Under the pieces are notes generated by a model, which had not been told where the DNA came from, ran no database searches, and saw nothing but the letters and a program-made list of their open reading frames with translations. From assembly GCF_009912395.1 (NCBI RefSeq), contig NZ_WNDO01000005.1, positions 1-64,000 on the forward strand: a DNA stretch of 64,000 nt, in the 5' to 3' direction. This DNA comes from Luteibacter sp. Its GTDB lineage: Bacteria > Pseudomonadota > Gammaproteobacteria > Xanthomonadales > Rhodanobacteraceae. Positions 26,953 to 36,152 of this stretch are shown here, piece by piece. The position numbers and the translations under genes were made by a program. Each line of letters opens with the position of its first letter. The stretch's first letter is position 1.

Positions 26953-29277
26953 ATGTCCAAACATCATCCGGCGCTGGCTGGTGCCATCTTCTTCGGTCTG
27001 ATCGGGGCCGCCTCCGCCCAGGCGGTGAGCGTCGACGACTATCGCCGCGCCGACAGCATGCTGGCCAACAACACGATGCCGCTGGTCGACCACTCGGTCC
27101 AGCGCGTGAAGTGGATCGACGACGGTCACCTCTGGTACCGCGACCACGACAAAGACGGTGACCAGTACCTGCGCCTGGACCTCGCCACGGGCCAGGCCAG
27201 CCACGCCTTCGATCGCGACAAGCTGGCCAAGGCCCTCGCCACGGCCACCGGCAAGAAGGTGGACGCCGGCAAGCTGCCGGTGAGCGATTTCGTAGTGCGT
27301 CCCGACGACGGCCTCGACGTGACCTCCGGTGGCAAGCAGTACGTCTGCGACAAGCTGCTCGACAAGTGCGACCTGGCAGCGGTGAAGAAGGACCCGAACG
27401 GCAAGCCCTACGGCGAGGAGCCGGGCCTGAAGTCGCCGGACGGCAAGTCCGAAGCCTTCATCCGCGACTGGAACCTCTGGGTGCGCGATATCGCCACCGG
27501 TGCCGAGACTCGCCTGACCACCGATGGTGTCAAGGATTTCGGCTACGCCACGGATAATGCCGGCTGGAAGCACACCGACGAGGCCATCCTCGTGTGGTCG
27601 CCGGATTCAAAGAAGATCGCGACCTTCCAGCAGGACCAGCGCAAAACGGGCGAGATGACGCTGGTCAGCGTCAACGTGGGCCACCCGAAGGTCGATACCT
27701 GGAAGTACCCGCTGCCGGGCGACAAGGACGTGACGATGATTGAGCGCGTCGTGATCGACGTGCCGACCAAGAAGATGGTCCGCTTCAAGATGCCGGCCGA
27801 TCAGCATCGTTCCACACTCTGCGACGACATCTCGTGCAGCCCGGGCGTATGGGATGACGTGCGCTGGGCCGCCGACGGCAAGAGCATTGCCTTCGTGTCG
27901 ACCTCGCGCGACCATACGCATGAGTGGTTCCGCGTGGCGAATCCGGAAACCGGCGCCGTGCGCACCGTGTTCGAGGAAAAGGCCAAGACCTATTTCGAAA
28001 GCGGCAACGGCATGGCCAATTGGCAGTACGTGCCCGAGACCGACCAGGTGATCTGGTTCTCCGAACGGAGCAACTGGGGCCACCTGTATATGTACAGCCT
28101 GAAGACCGGCAAGCTCGAACAGCAGATCACCAGCGGCGACTGGAACGTCACCGAGGTGCTGCGCATCGATCCGAAGACGAAGACGATCTGGTTCCGTGGC
28201 GTCGGCCGCGAGAAGGGCGTCGATCCGTACTACCAGCAGTTCTACAAGGTGGGCTTCGACGGCAAGGGCCTCACGCTGCTCACGCCGGAGAACGCGGACC
28301 ATACGGTCTCGATGTCGAAGGACGGTACGTACTTCTTCGATTCGTACTCCACCATCGATACGCCGCCGGTCGCCCTGGTTCGTCGCGGCGACACGGGTGC
28401 GACGGTGAAGGAAGTCGCACGCGCCGATATCTCGCGCCTGAAGGCTGCCGGTTGGGTGCCGCCGACCGCATTCACCGTGAAGGCGCGCGACGGCAAGACC
28501 GATCTCTACGGCCACATGTTCAAGCCGTCGAACTTCGACGCGTCGAAGAAGTATCCGCTGGTCGTCTACATCTATCCGGGTCCGCAGACCGGTTCGGTGC
28601 GCACGCGCAGCTTCGTGCCCTCGCATGGCGACAACCAGGCGTTGGCCGAGCTCGGCTTCGTCGTGGTCGCGGTGGACGGCATGGGTACGCCGTGGCGTTC
28701 CAAGGCCTTCCATGACGCCTACTTCCAGAACATCGGCGATAACACGCTGCCCGACCAGGTCGCGGCGGTGAAGCAGTTGGTGCAGAAGAACGCCTGGATC
28801 GACGGCAACCGCGTCGGTATCTGGGGCCATTCGGGTGGCGGCAATGCCACGGCCACCGCGATGTTCCGCTATGCCGACGTGTTCAAGGTGGGCATCTCCG
28901 AGTCGGGCAACCACGACAACCGCAACTACGAAGACGACTGGGCCGAGAAGTGGCAGGGCCTGCTGGTTACCGACAAGGACGGCAAGTCGAACTACGACGA
29001 CCAGGCCAACCAGAAGTGGGTCGACGGGCTCAAGGGCCACCTGATGATCGCCCACGGCACCTCGGACGATAACGTGCCGCCGTACGAGTCGCTGCTGGTG
29101 GTGGACGCGCTGATCAAGGCCAACAAGGACTTCGATCTGGTGATGATCCCGAACGCCCATCACGGCTACGGCGCGGCCACGCAGTACATGACCCGTCGCC
29201 GCTGGGATTACTTCGTGCGTTACCTCAAGGAGGAAACGCCGCCGAAGGAATTCAAGCTGACACCGATCGAGCGGTGA
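26953..29277 (+). CDS. Secreted DPP4-like S9 peptidase
   Basis: The 774-residue protein has a signal peptide (cleavage after ASAQA), a beta-propeller region (about 40-520) with repeated W-S-x-D-S-K-K-I and W-x-x-D-G-K-S-I-A-F elements, and a C-terminal alpha/beta hydrolase. The nucleophile is Ser627 in GHSGGGNAT, the Asp is in GTSDDNVP and the His lies in NAHHGYG (736/737). The serine motif differs from the usual G-W-S-Y-G-G of dipeptidyl peptidase IV. It probably releases dipeptides in the periplasm; specificity is not certain. Two REP units follow the stop. Confidence 0.9.
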   Translation: MSKHHPALAGAIFFGLIGAASAQAVSVDDYRRADSMLANNTMPLVDHSVQRVKWIDDGHLWYRDHDKDGDQYLRLDLATGQASHAFDRDKLAKALATATGKKVDAGKLPVSDFVVRPDDGLDVTSGGKQYVCDKLLDKCDLAAVKKDPNGKPYGEEPGLKSPDGKSEAFIRDWNLWVRDIATGAETRLTTDGVKDFGYATDNAGWKHTDEAILVWSPDSKKIATFQQDQRKTGEMTLVSVNVGHPKVDTWKYPLPGDKDVTMIERVVIDVPTKKMVRFKMPADQHRSTLCDDISCSPGVWDDVRWAADGKSIAFVSTSRDHTHEWFRVANPETGAVRTVFEEKAKTYFESGNGMANWQYVPETDQVIWFSERSNWGHLYMYSLKTGKLEQQITSGDWNVTEVLRIDPKTKTIWFRGVGREKGVDPYYQQFYKVGFDGKGLTLLTPENADHTVSMSKDGTYFFDSYSTIDTPPVALVRRGDTGATVKEVARADISRLKAAGWVPPTAFTVKARDGKTDLYGHMFKPSNFDASKKYPLVVYIYPGPQTGSVRTRSFVPSHGDNQALAELGFVVVAVDGMGTPWRSKAFHDAYFQNIGDNTLPDQVAAVKQLVQKNAWIDGNRVGIWGHSGGGNATATAMFRYADVFKVGISESGNHDNRNYEDDWAEKWQGLLVTDKDGKSNYDDQANQKWVDGLKGHLMIAHGTSDDNVPPYESLLVVDALIKANKDFDLVMIPNAHHGYGAATQYMTRRRWDYFVRYLKEETPPKEFKLTPIER

Positions 29278-29281
29278 TCCC

Positions 29282-29370
29282 GTAGGAGCGCGCTGGCGTG
29301 ATCGCGCGCAAGCGCGCTCCTACAAAAGCAGAGCCCCGCTGACCTGTAGGAGCGCGCTTGCGCGCGATCC
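29282..29370. repeat. Three REP-like units
   Basis: An inverted pair (29282-29325; left arm shortened and altered) is followed 19 bases later by a single forward unit (29345-29370). They fill the space between two convergent genes (stops at 29277 and 29377). Confidence 0.88.
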
Positions 29371-29376
29371 CACGCG

Positions 29377-29973
29377 TCAGGCGGCGGATACCGGCACGAA
29401 ACGCATCGCCACCGCGTTCATGCAGTAACGCAGCCCCGTCGGATCGGGTCCATCGTCAAAGACATGCCCCAGGTGCGCGCTGCACCGGGCACAGCTGATC
29501 GCCGTACGATCCTCGAACGCCAGGCTCCGGTCATCACTCTGCACGACGTTCCGCCGCGAGATCGGCTGCCAGAAGCTCGGCCACCCGGTACCCGAATCGA
29601 ACTTCGTCGCCGAGTCGAACAAGGCCGTGTCGCAGCCGATGCAGCGATAGATGCCATTGTCGTGGCGATTCCAGCCAGGCCCGGAATAGGGCCGCTCGGT
29701 GCCTTCTTGCCGGGTGACGACATAGGCACGCGGATCGAGCTTCGCCCGCCACTGCGCGTCCGTCAGCACGACGCGCGGCTCCTTGCAGGCGCCCAGCGGC
29801 TTCTTATCCGGCGCGAAGCAGTCGAGGGTCACCTCGCCGGGCGTGGCCGGCGGCGGCGCCTCGGCGGCGACGGCAGGACGCGTCCCGCGCAACAGGAACG
29901 GCAGGGACACGGAAAAGGCCGCCGTGGCGGCCAGGACGCCGAGGAAACGACGGCGCTCGGGATCGGTGCTCAT
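29377..29973 (-). CDS. msrB: Peptide-methionine (R)-S-oxide reductase, Tat-exported
   Basis: The 198-residue protein starts with a twin-arginine type signal (ERRRFLGVLAATAAFSVSL), unusual for MsrB and pointing to a periplasmic enzyme. The MsrB domain has both zinc CxxC pairs (CIGCD and CARCS), SGTGWPSFWQPI, and the catalytic Cys184 in RYCMNAVAMRF. It reduces the R form of oxidised methionine in proteins. The start has a ggagg site 5 bases upstream. Periplasmic repair systems of this type need an electron donor, which is not encoded nearby. Confidence 0.92.
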   Translation of the reverse strand: MSTDPERRRFLGVLAATAAFSVSLPFLLRGTRPAVAAEAPPPATPGEVTLDCFAPDKKPLGACKEPRVVLTDAQWRAKLDPRAYVVTRQEGTERPYSGPGWNRHDNGIYRCIGCDTALFDSATKFDSGTGWPSFWQPISRRNVVQSDDRSLAFEDRTAISCARCSAHLGHVFDDGPDPTGLRYCMNAVAMRFVPVSAA

Positions 29974-30047
29974 ACAACCTCCGGGAGCAGGGAAGGGCGC
30001 CATCGCGCCCCTCCCATCAAGACCGGTCGTCCCGCGTTCGCCTTACA

Positions 30048-30392
30048 TCAATCGTCCACCCAGTGGCATTCGCGCTTGGTGGTGTAGGTGGCGTTCTTGT
30101 CCTGGTGGTTCTTCTGGATCTGGTTGCCCGCGTAGCCGCCGCCTACCGCACCGGCCACGGTCGCCAGGGTCTTGCCCTTGCCGCCGCCCACCTGGTTGCC
30201 CATCAGTCCGCCCGCGACGGCGCCGACACCGGTACCGATCAGGCGGTTGTCGTCCTTCGAGTTGATCTGCTTGACCTGCACGTCGCGGCAGACCTGATGC
30301 TGGCTGCGGCGGGCCTGGGCTTGGGCGGGAGCGGTCGCGACGGTACCTGCGGCGAGGGTGAGCGCGGCGGCTGCGATGAGGTGGAGCTTCAT
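30048..30392 (-). CDS. Glycine-zipper 2TM outer-membrane-type protein
   Basis: The 114-residue product has a signal peptide (ending APAQAQA) and a glycine-zipper region (GTGVGAVAGGLMGNQVGGGKG then GAVGGGYAGNQIQ) of the kind found in SlyB/Rick_17kDa-like proteins. It may sit in or at the outer membrane; no lipobox is present. The ATG overlaps the stop of the YihY/BrkB gene (ATGA), so the two are translated together. Confidence 0.85.
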   Translation of the reverse strand: MKLHLIAAAALTLAAGTVATAPAQAQARRSQHQVCRDVQVKQINSKDDNRLIGTGVGAVAGGLMGNQVGGGKGKTLATVAGAVGGGYAGNQIQKNHQDKNATYTTKRECHWVDD

Positions 30393-31327
30393 GGCGTGTC
30401 CTCCTTTTCGGTGGCCTCCACTAGTACCGCCGGTGCCGTGACAGCCGGGTCAACAGCGGACGCCTTGGTGGACATGGCGTAGGGACGCGGACGGATCGGC
30501 GTACCACGCGCCTCGGCCACGGCTTCGGTCAGTTCGGCCCCTAAAAGCAGGATCAGCGCGGAGTAATAGACCCAGACCAGCAGCACCACCACGCCGCCGG
30601 CCGGTCCATACGGACCGCCGACATTGCTGCGTTCCAGATAAATGCCGATCGCGAACTTGCCCACCACGAAGAGCAGGGCCGTGAGACTGGCGCCGATCAC
30701 GGCATCGCGCCATTCGATGATGGCGTCGGGAAGCACCTTGTAGATCGCGCCGAAGACCACGATGAACACGGCCAGCGAAACGATCATCTCCAGCACGTGC
30801 CAGCCCGTGGTGCCGCCGCGGACGAAGACGGCGATCATGGCGCTCGCCGAGAAGGAAATGACCAGCAGGAAGGCCACGGACAGGAGCAGGCCGAGCGCAT
30901 GCAGGCGGGCGCGCAACCAGCCCAGGATCGCCCGGCTGGTGTTGCCCGGCCTGGGTTGCAGGTTCCACACGCGGTTCAGCGCCCCCTGGAGCTGGGCGAA
31001 CACGGCCGAGGCGCCGATCAGGGTGACCCCCAGGCCGATCACGCCGGCCATGCTGCCAACGCTGGGTTTCTCCTTGGCGTTGGCGATCAACAGCTTCACG
31101 GCGTCGGAGGCGCGCGGGCCCACGAGGCCGTTGAGGCTGTCCACGAGTTGGGCCTGCCATTCCGGGCGCAGCGACGCCACCACCCAGAGCAACAGCACGA
31201 GCAGCGGCGCGAAGGAAAGGGCGGAATAGAACGCCAGCGCCGCCGCGCGGGTCATCAGCTCGTCGTCGCTGAAGCCTTTGGCGGTGGTCCGGACGACCTG
31301 CCAGCCGAGTTTGATCCGTCGATCCAC
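30389..31327 (-). CDS. YihY/BrkB-family membrane protein
   Basis: The 312-residue inner-membrane protein shows the family motifs RAAALAFYSALSFAPLLVLL and LMGAS-type helix GVTLIGASAVFAQLQGALNRVW, then YKVLPDAIIEWRDAVIGA and GPAGGVVVLLVWVYYSALIL. About six helices are expected. Older names as ribonuclease BN are wrong for this family; the true role is unknown. It is the first gene of a pair with the glycine-zipper protein. Confidence 0.88.
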   Translation of the reverse strand: MDRRIKLGWQVVRTTAKGFSDDELMTRAAALAFYSALSFAPLLVLLLWVVASLRPEWQAQLVDSLNGLVGPRASDAVKLLIANAKEKPSVGSMAGVIGLGVTLIGASAVFAQLQGALNRVWNLQPRPGNTSRAILGWLRARLHALGLLLSVAFLLVISFSASAMIAVFVRGGTTGWHVLEMIVSLAVFIVVFGAIYKVLPDAIIEWRDAVIGASLTALLFVVGKFAIGIYLERSNVGGPYGPAGGVVVLLVWVYYSALILLLGAELTEAVAEARGTPIRPRPYAMSTKASAVDPAVTAPAVLVEATEKEDTP

Positions 31328-31401
31328 GCGTGTCCTCCGTCGGTACGGGGACAGGGTGGTAGGTGGGGCGCGAAAGAAACGTGGAGCGAGGGGCGGAGGC
31401 C

Positions 31402-32118
31402 TCAGCCCATCTGCGCGATGGCCTCCGGAATCCCCGCCGCGCCGCGCACTTCCACCACGCGCTCGGTCATCGTGAAGCCGGTCACCACTTCGTGCGCCCA
31501 GGTGCTGTGATAAGGCATGTATACGCCCCAGCCGCCCAGTTCCACGACCGGCGCGATGTCGGATTTCAGCGAGTTGCCGACCATGGCGAAGCGCTCGGCC
31601 GGCACGTCGAACTCCCGGAACAGGCGCGCATAGGCGGCCGGGTCCTTCTCGGAGACGATCTCGATGCGGTGGAACACGTCGGCGAGGCCGCAGCGGGCGA
31701 CCTTGTTTTCCTGGTGGAACAGGTCGCCCTTGGTGATGAGCACCACGCGGTGGGTCTTCGCCACGGTCTCCACGGCGTCGCGGATGCCGGGTAGCAGGTC
31801 CACGGGGTGGGCCAGCACGTCCTTGCCCAGGCGCACGATGCGGTGGATGTCACGGGCCTCGATGCGGCCCTCCGTCAGTTCGATGGCCGATTCGATCATC
31901 GACAGGGTCATGCCCTTGGCGCCGTAGCCGAACAGCGCGATGTTGCCGCGCTCGGTCGCGAGCAGGCTGTCGTGCAGGCCGTGGCTGCCCAGGTCGATGT
32001 ACTTGCCGAGGATGGCCTCGAACTCGTCCTGGGCGCGATCGTAGAACTCCTGGCTGTGCCAGAGAGTGTCGTCGCCGTCGAAGCCGATGAGTTCGATCAT
32101 GGAGTAGGTATCCGTCAT
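31402..32118 (-). CDS. HAD-family hydrolase
   Basis: The protein has the HAD motifs in order: FDGDDTLWHS (nucleophile Asp14, Asp16), VVLITKGD (motif II), and FAMVGNSLKSDIAPVVELGG (motif IV with the Lys). It should be a Mg-dependent phosphatase; the substrate is unknown. Start choice is open between 32118 (MTDTYSMIEL) and 32100 (MIEL), as neither has a good ribosome site. It is divergent from the CPXCG gene, with 24 bases between if 32118 is right. Confidence 0.85.
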   Translation of the reverse strand: MTDTYSMIELIGFDGDDTLWHSQEFYDRAQDEFEAILGKYIDLGSHGLHDSLLATERGNIALFGYGAKGMTLSMIESAIELTEGRIEARDIHRIVRLGKDVLAHPVDLLPGIRDAVETVAKTHRVVLITKGDLFHQENKVARCGLADVFHRIEIVSEKDPAAYARLFREFDVPAERFAMVGNSLKSDIAPVVELGGWGVYMPYHSTWAHEVVTGFTMTERVVEVRGAAGIPEAIAQMG

Positions 32119-32142
32119 GCCGCAACGGCGTAGCATAGCGCC

Positions 32143-32334
32143 ATGTACGAATTTACCGATATTGCCTGTCCCTACTGCGGCGAGACCATCGAGGTCGCCG
32201 TGGACACCTCCGCCGGCAGCCAGACCTACATCGAGGACTGCCAGGTCTGCTGCCGCCCCATCGTGATGCGGCTGGTGGTGGACGAAGGGGATGACACCTT
32301 CGACCTCTCCGCCTCGGCGGAAAACGAGGGGTGA
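32143..32334 (+). CDS. CPXCG-motif cysteine-rich protein
   Basis: The 63-residue protein has CPYCGETIEV and C-Q-V-C-C-R-P-I-V, two Cys pairs that should bind one zinc or other metal. This CPXCG family is conserved in gammaproteobacteria with unknown role. The start ATG lies 24 bases from the divergent HAD gene. A strong terminator follows 9 bases after the stop. Confidence 0.88.
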   Translation: MYEFTDIACPYCGETIEVAVDTSAGSQTYIEDCQVCCRPIVMRLVVDEGDDTFDLSASAENEG

Positions 32335-32343
32335 TCCAACGAA

Positions 32344-32368
32344 AAGGCCCGGGGATGCCCCGGGCCTT
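32344..32368. terminator. Strong hairpin between convergent genes
   Basis: The perfect 11-bp stem aaggcccgggg / ccccgggcctt has a 3-base loop. It is flanked by AAAA on one side and sits between the CPXCG stop (32334) and the porin stop (32374), so it may end transcription from both sides. Confidence 0.75.
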
Positions 32369-32373
32369 GTGGA

Positions 32374-33687
32374 TCAGAACGCGACGCTGGTCTTCAGGCC
32401 CAGGATGAACGCGTTGTCGCGCTTGTTGCTGCCGCCCGGATCCTGAATGTACTGCAGGTTGGGACGGATGGCGATCGAGGGGATCGGCGACCAGCTGTAG
32501 AACACTTCGGTCACCTTCTCGTAGCCACTCTGCACGATCTGCGCCTGGCCCGGGTTGGCGGCGTTGAACAGGCGCTGGCGCTTGGCGTACTCGCCGTTGG
32601 CATGCGAACCGCCGAACGCCACGCCGATGAAGTCGTTCGGGCGATCGAAGATGCCCTTGTACTCCATGCCCAGCGCGATCTGGTTGTTGGTCTGCGAGGT
32701 CGAGTGGTCGGCCGAGGTGATGTTCAGGAACACCGTGGCGCCCTTGCCGCCGGCTTCGCCGGTGATCTGCTGCTGGAAGGTGATCCACGCGCCCTGGCGC
32801 GAGTCATGCTGCAGCGGCTTGGCGTCGGTGAGGGCGATCGGCTGGTGGTTCACGTCGTAGAACAGGTCGTTGCCCTTGGACGTGTTGTACCAGACGCCGA
32901 CGCGGTACGAACCCGGCAGGCCGTTGACCATGGGCTTCCAGCCGAACTCCAGCGGGATCAGCGCACCGGTGGTGCCGCCCGGGTTGTTGAGCTTCCAGCC
33001 GTTGCGACGGGCCCACTGGTCGTTCACGTAGTTCGGGTTGACCTGGTAGGCCGCGATCTGCACGAAGGTGTCCTTCGTGGTGTCGAGCTTGAGGATGGTG
33101 GCCCACTGGCTGGTCGGCCAGTTGACCCAGTAATCGCCCACGATGTTGCCGGGCTGGGCGCCGCAGAAGGTCAGGTTCTGGAAGTCGCAGGAGAACGAGC
33201 CGATGTTCTCGCCGACCGGCAGGCGGCCGATCGTCCAGGTCAGGCGGTCGTTGAAGAACTTCTGCTCCAGGGCGAACATCGTCAGATGCCAGGTCTGGCC
33301 GCGGCCGTAGACTTCCTGGATCAGCTGGTTGTTGCCGATGTTGGCGTCGGCGCCGATGTTGCGGCCGTTACGGTCGGTGATGATCAGCTTGAAGGTGCCG
33401 CCGCGCCAACCCCAGAGCTTGTCCAGGTCGAAGGTGCTGCCGAACTTCCATTGGTCGGTGTAGCGGGTGATGTGCTTGTCACCACCGGAGAAGTTATGTG
33501 CCGCCTCGAAACCGTAGCCGAAGTCGAACGTGATGCCCTTCTCGGCGAGGCGGGTGCGCTCGCCACCCCAGTCGCCGAACAGGTATTTGCTGTTGGCAAG
33601 GTCGTCGGCATGGGCCGCGGAAGCGGCGAAACCGAGGCAGGCGACCATGAGCCCGGCAAGTGGCCGTTGTTTGAGATTAATGCGCAT
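32374..33687 (-). CDS. OprB-type carbohydrate-selective porin
   Basis: The 437-residue product has a signal peptide (cleavage after SAAHA) and the OprB pattern: YLFGDWGGERTRLAEKGITF near the mature start, many amphipathic beta strands with aromatic girdles, and a terminal Phe (KTSVAF) as needed for outer-membrane insertion. OprB porins let sugars cross the outer membrane. The gene follows iolA in the same direction after 120 AT-rich bases, so it is probably induced with the inositol genes and may admit inositol (inference). The start at 33687 has gagaaggg upstream. Confidence 0.9.
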   Translation of the reverse strand: MRINLKQRPLAGLMVACLGFAASAAHADDLANSKYLFGDWGGERTRLAEKGITFDFGYGFEAAHNFSGGDKHITRYTDQWKFGSTFDLDKLWGWRGGTFKLIITDRNGRNIGADANIGNNQLIQEVYGRGQTWHLTMFALEQKFFNDRLTWTIGRLPVGENIGSFSCDFQNLTFCGAQPGNIVGDYWVNWPTSQWATILKLDTTKDTFVQIAAYQVNPNYVNDQWARRNGWKLNNPGGTTGALIPLEFGWKPMVNGLPGSYRVGVWYNTSKGNDLFYDVNHQPIALTDAKPLQHDSRQGAWITFQQQITGEAGGKGATVFLNITSADHSTSQTNNQIALGMEYKGIFDRPNDFIGVAFGGSHANGEYAKRQRLFNAANPGQAQIVQSGYEKVTEVFYSWSPIPSIAIRPNLQYIQDPGGSNKRDNAFILGLKTSVAF

Positions 33688-33807
33688 GTACCCTTCTCCC
33701 TGAAATGACAAAATTACGCTTTTTCGTGATTGGGTTTTGATTATTTAAGTTGCAACGCACAACATTTTCACGGCGTTCAACCGGCGCATTCTAAGGGTTT
33801 TGTCTTA
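33688..33807 (-). promoter_or_regulatory. AT-rich leader of the porin gene with GTTGCAAC palindrome
   Basis: The 120 bases between iolA and the porin are much richer in A+T than their surroundings. They contain the 8-bp palindrome GTTGCAAC (33749-33756). Read on the minus strand it continues as GTTGCAACTTAAAT; a near copy, GTTGCAACTTGCAT, lies in the iol divergent promoter at 43967. A separate promoter for the porin under the same regulator is plausible. Confidence 0.5.
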
Positions 33808-35331
33808 CTAATGCGTCGGCATGGCGAATTCCGCGCCGGCGCTTTCATCGTGGTTCAGCCAACGCTGTGTAATGGCCTTCTGTTTTGTGTAGAAGCGCAC
33901 GGATTCCGGGCCGTGGGCGTGGTGGTCACCCATGAGACTCTTCTTCCATCCACCGAAACTGTGGAATGCCATGGGCACCGGAATGGGAATGTTTATGCCG
34001 ATCATGCCTACTTGTACACGGTGTCCGAATTCGCGTGCGATTTGTCCATCCCGCGTGAAGATCGCCGTGCCATTACCATATTCATGTTCGTTGATCAGGT
34101 TCAATGCGCTGGCGAAATCCGGCACACGTACGACGCACAGTACCGGTCCGAATATCTCCTCTTTGTATATGCGCATATCGGGAGTAACGCGGTCGAACAG
34201 GGTTCCCCCTACGAAGAAGCCTTGCTCGCAGCCCGGTACTTGGTAGCCGCGCCCGTCCACCACCAACTCGGCGCCGGCGACCACGCCGTCGTCGATATAG
34301 CCGGTGATGCGGTCGCGGTGGACACCGGTGACTACCGGACCCATCTCGATACTTTCGTCCAAGCCCTGGCCGATGCGCAGGGCTTCCACGCGCGGCTTCA
34401 GCTTGGCCACGAGGGCATCGGCGGTGGCCTGGCCCACGGCGACGGCCACGGAAATGGCCATGCAGCGTTCACCCGCCGCGCCGTAGCCGGCACCCATGAG
34501 CGCGTCGGCGACCTTGTCGAGGTCGGCGTCCGGCATGATCACCATGTGGTTCTTGGCGCCGCCCAGCGCCTGGACGCGCTTGCCGTGGGCGGTACCGCGC
34601 GCGTAGATGTACTCGGCGATGGGCGTGGAGCCCACGAAGCTGACCGCTCGCACCAGGTCATGGTCGAGCAGGGCATCCACGGCGGTCTTATCGCCGTTGA
34701 CCACGTTGAACACGCCGTCCGGCAGGCCGGCTTCCTTGAGCAGCAGGGCCAGCTCAAGGGCTAGAGAGGGATCGCGTTCGGAGGGCTTGAGCACGAACGT
34801 GTTGCCGCAGGCGATGGCCATGGGGAACATCCACATGGGCACCATGGCTGGGAAGTTGAAGGGGGTGATGCCGGCGCAGACGCCGAGCGCCTGGCGCATC
34901 GTCCACGCGTCGATGCCGTTGGAGATCTGTTCGGTGTACTCGCCCTTGAGCAGTTCGGGGATGCCGCAGGCGTACTCGACGACCTCAAGACCGCGCACCA
35001 GTTCGCCCTTGGCATCGGAGAGCACCTTGCCATGCTCGGCGACGATGACCCGGGCGAGCCGATCCATGTCGCGCTCGATCAGCTCCTTGAAGCGGAACAT
35101 CACGCGCGCGCGGCGCAGGGGCGGGGTCTGCGACCACGTGCCGAAGGCGGCATGCGCGGCGCGCACGGCGGCGTCGACATCGGCGACGGAGGCGAGGTCC
35201 ACCTCGGCGGCCACTTGGCCGTGGGCGGGGTTGTAGACGGGGGCGCTACCGATCGGCGCGCCGCCGTAGGGCTTGCCGGCGATGAAATGACCGATGCGGG
35301 GAAGGGACTGGCTGGACGGCTGGGCGGACAT
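33808..35331 (-). CDS. iolA: CoA-acylating methylmalonate-semialdehyde dehydrogenase
   Basis: The 507-residue protein is an aldehyde dehydrogenase of the MmsA/IolA type: [16 protein letters not shown], the NAD site [28 protein letters not shown], and the catalytic Cys290 in GERCMAIS. It turns malonate semialdehyde (or methylmalonate semialdehyde) and CoA into acetyl-CoA (or propionyl-CoA) and CO2, the last step of inositol breakdown. The start at 35331 gives the usual family length; the open frame continues upstream in another frame of iolB and is not real. It follows iolB by 23 bases. Confidence 0.94.
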   Translation of the reverse strand: MSAQPSSQSLPRIGHFIAGKPYGGAPIGSAPVYNPAHGQVAAEVDLASVADVDAAVRAAHAAFGTWSQTPPLRRARVMFRFKELIERDMDRLARVIVAEHGKVLSDAKGELVRGLEVVEYACGIPELLKGEYTEQISNGIDAWTMRQALGVCAGITPFNFPAMVPMWMFPMAIACGNTFVLKPSERDPSLALELALLLKEAGLPDGVFNVVNGDKTAVDALLDHDLVRAVSFVGSTPIAEYIYARGTAHGKRVQALGGAKNHMVIMPDADLDKVADALMGAGYGAAGERCMAISVAVAVGQATADALVAKLKPRVEALRIGQGLDESIEMGPVVTGVHRDRITGYIDDGVVAGAELVVDGRGYQVPGCEQGFFVGGTLFDRVTPDMRIYKEEIFGPVLCVVRVPDFASALNLINEHEYGNGTAIFTRDGQIAREFGHRVQVGMIGINIPIPVPMAFHSFGGWKKSLMGDHHAHGPESVRFYTKQKAITQRWLNHDESAGAEFAMPTH

Positions 35332-35354
35332 GTTCGCTGTACTCCGATCGCGCG

Positions 35355-36152
35355 TCAGCGCGCGATCATCCATTCGTGGGCGGGATCGTTGCGGAAGTGC
35401 CATTCGCGGCGCGGGCCGGCCATCACGTTGAGGTAATAGCCGCGGTAGCCGTGCGGCATCACCACGGGGTGGTAGCCACGCGGCACCATGACCACGTCGT
35501 GATCGCCGACGGCCATCGATTCGTCGATGTCGCGCTCGTCGGTGTAGACGCGCTGGAAGGCGAAGCCCTGCGGCGGATCGATGCGGTGGTAGTAGGTTTC
35601 CTCGAGCACGCTCTCTTCCGGTAGCGCGTCGGTATCGTGCTTGTGCGGCGGATAGCTGGACGAATGGCCGGCAGGCGTGAGTACCTCCACCACCAGCAGC
35701 GACTCGGCGGCTTCCGTCTCGGGAAGGATGTCGCAGACGTAGCGCGTGTTGGCACCCGTACCACGCACCGAGCGCTTCATCGTGGCCGGATCGATCAGGC
35801 GCACCGGCAGCTTGCCGGTGGCGGGCGCGCTGGCGATCGCCAGTTCGGCGTCGCTGGAGGCGCGGATGCGGTACACGGAAGAAGGCGGTGCGTAGACGGC
35901 GTGCGGCGAACGATCGTCGAACACGCTGCTCCGGCCGCCAAGGTTCTTGAAGTCCTGGCCGTCCACCGAGATGTCGACGGTACCCGTGAGCACGACGAGG
36001 CAACCCTCGCGGTCGGCCGGCAGGCTCACCGTCGTGGATTCGCCGGCACGCACGCGGCGTGCCTCGAAGCCGACGTGCTTCCAGTGAGCGGACTCCGGCG
36101 TGACGGTGACGATGGTTTCACCACGATCCGCCGCTTTGACAAGCAGGCTTAT
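35355..36152 (-). CDS. iolB: 5-deoxy-glucuronate isomerase, start codon ATA or downstream GTG
   Basis: IolB isomerises 5-deoxy-glucuronate to 5-dehydro-2-deoxy-gluconate. The cupin core is clear: [43 protein letters not shown] and [20 protein letters not shown] (metal His/Glu). The reading frame matches the family from its first residues ([20 protein letters not shown]), but the first codon is ATA (36150-36152), not ATG. It overlaps the iolE stop as ATAA, where the rest of the operon uses ATGA. The nearest standard start, GTG at 36051-36053 with gagg upstream, would remove 33 residues. The full length of 265 residues is normal. Confidence 0.88.
   Translation of the reverse strand: MSLLVKAADRGETIVTVTPESAHWKHVGFEARRVRAGESTTVSLPADREGCLVVLTGTVDISVDGQDFKNLGGRSSVFDDRSPHAVYAPPSSVYRIRASSDAELAIASAPATGKLPVRLIDPATMKRSVRGTGANTRYVCDILPETEAAESLLVVEVLTPAGHSSSYPPHKHDTDALPEESVLEETYYHRIDPPQGFAFQRVYTDERDIDESMAVGDHDVVMVPRGYHPVVMPHGYRGYYLNVMAGPRREWHFRNDPAHEWMIAR

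Noticed and set aside
35332-36003. N-terminal extension of iolA to 36003
   Set aside because: That stretch is the iolB coding region in another frame; the aldehyde dehydrogenase domain begins normally at 35331.
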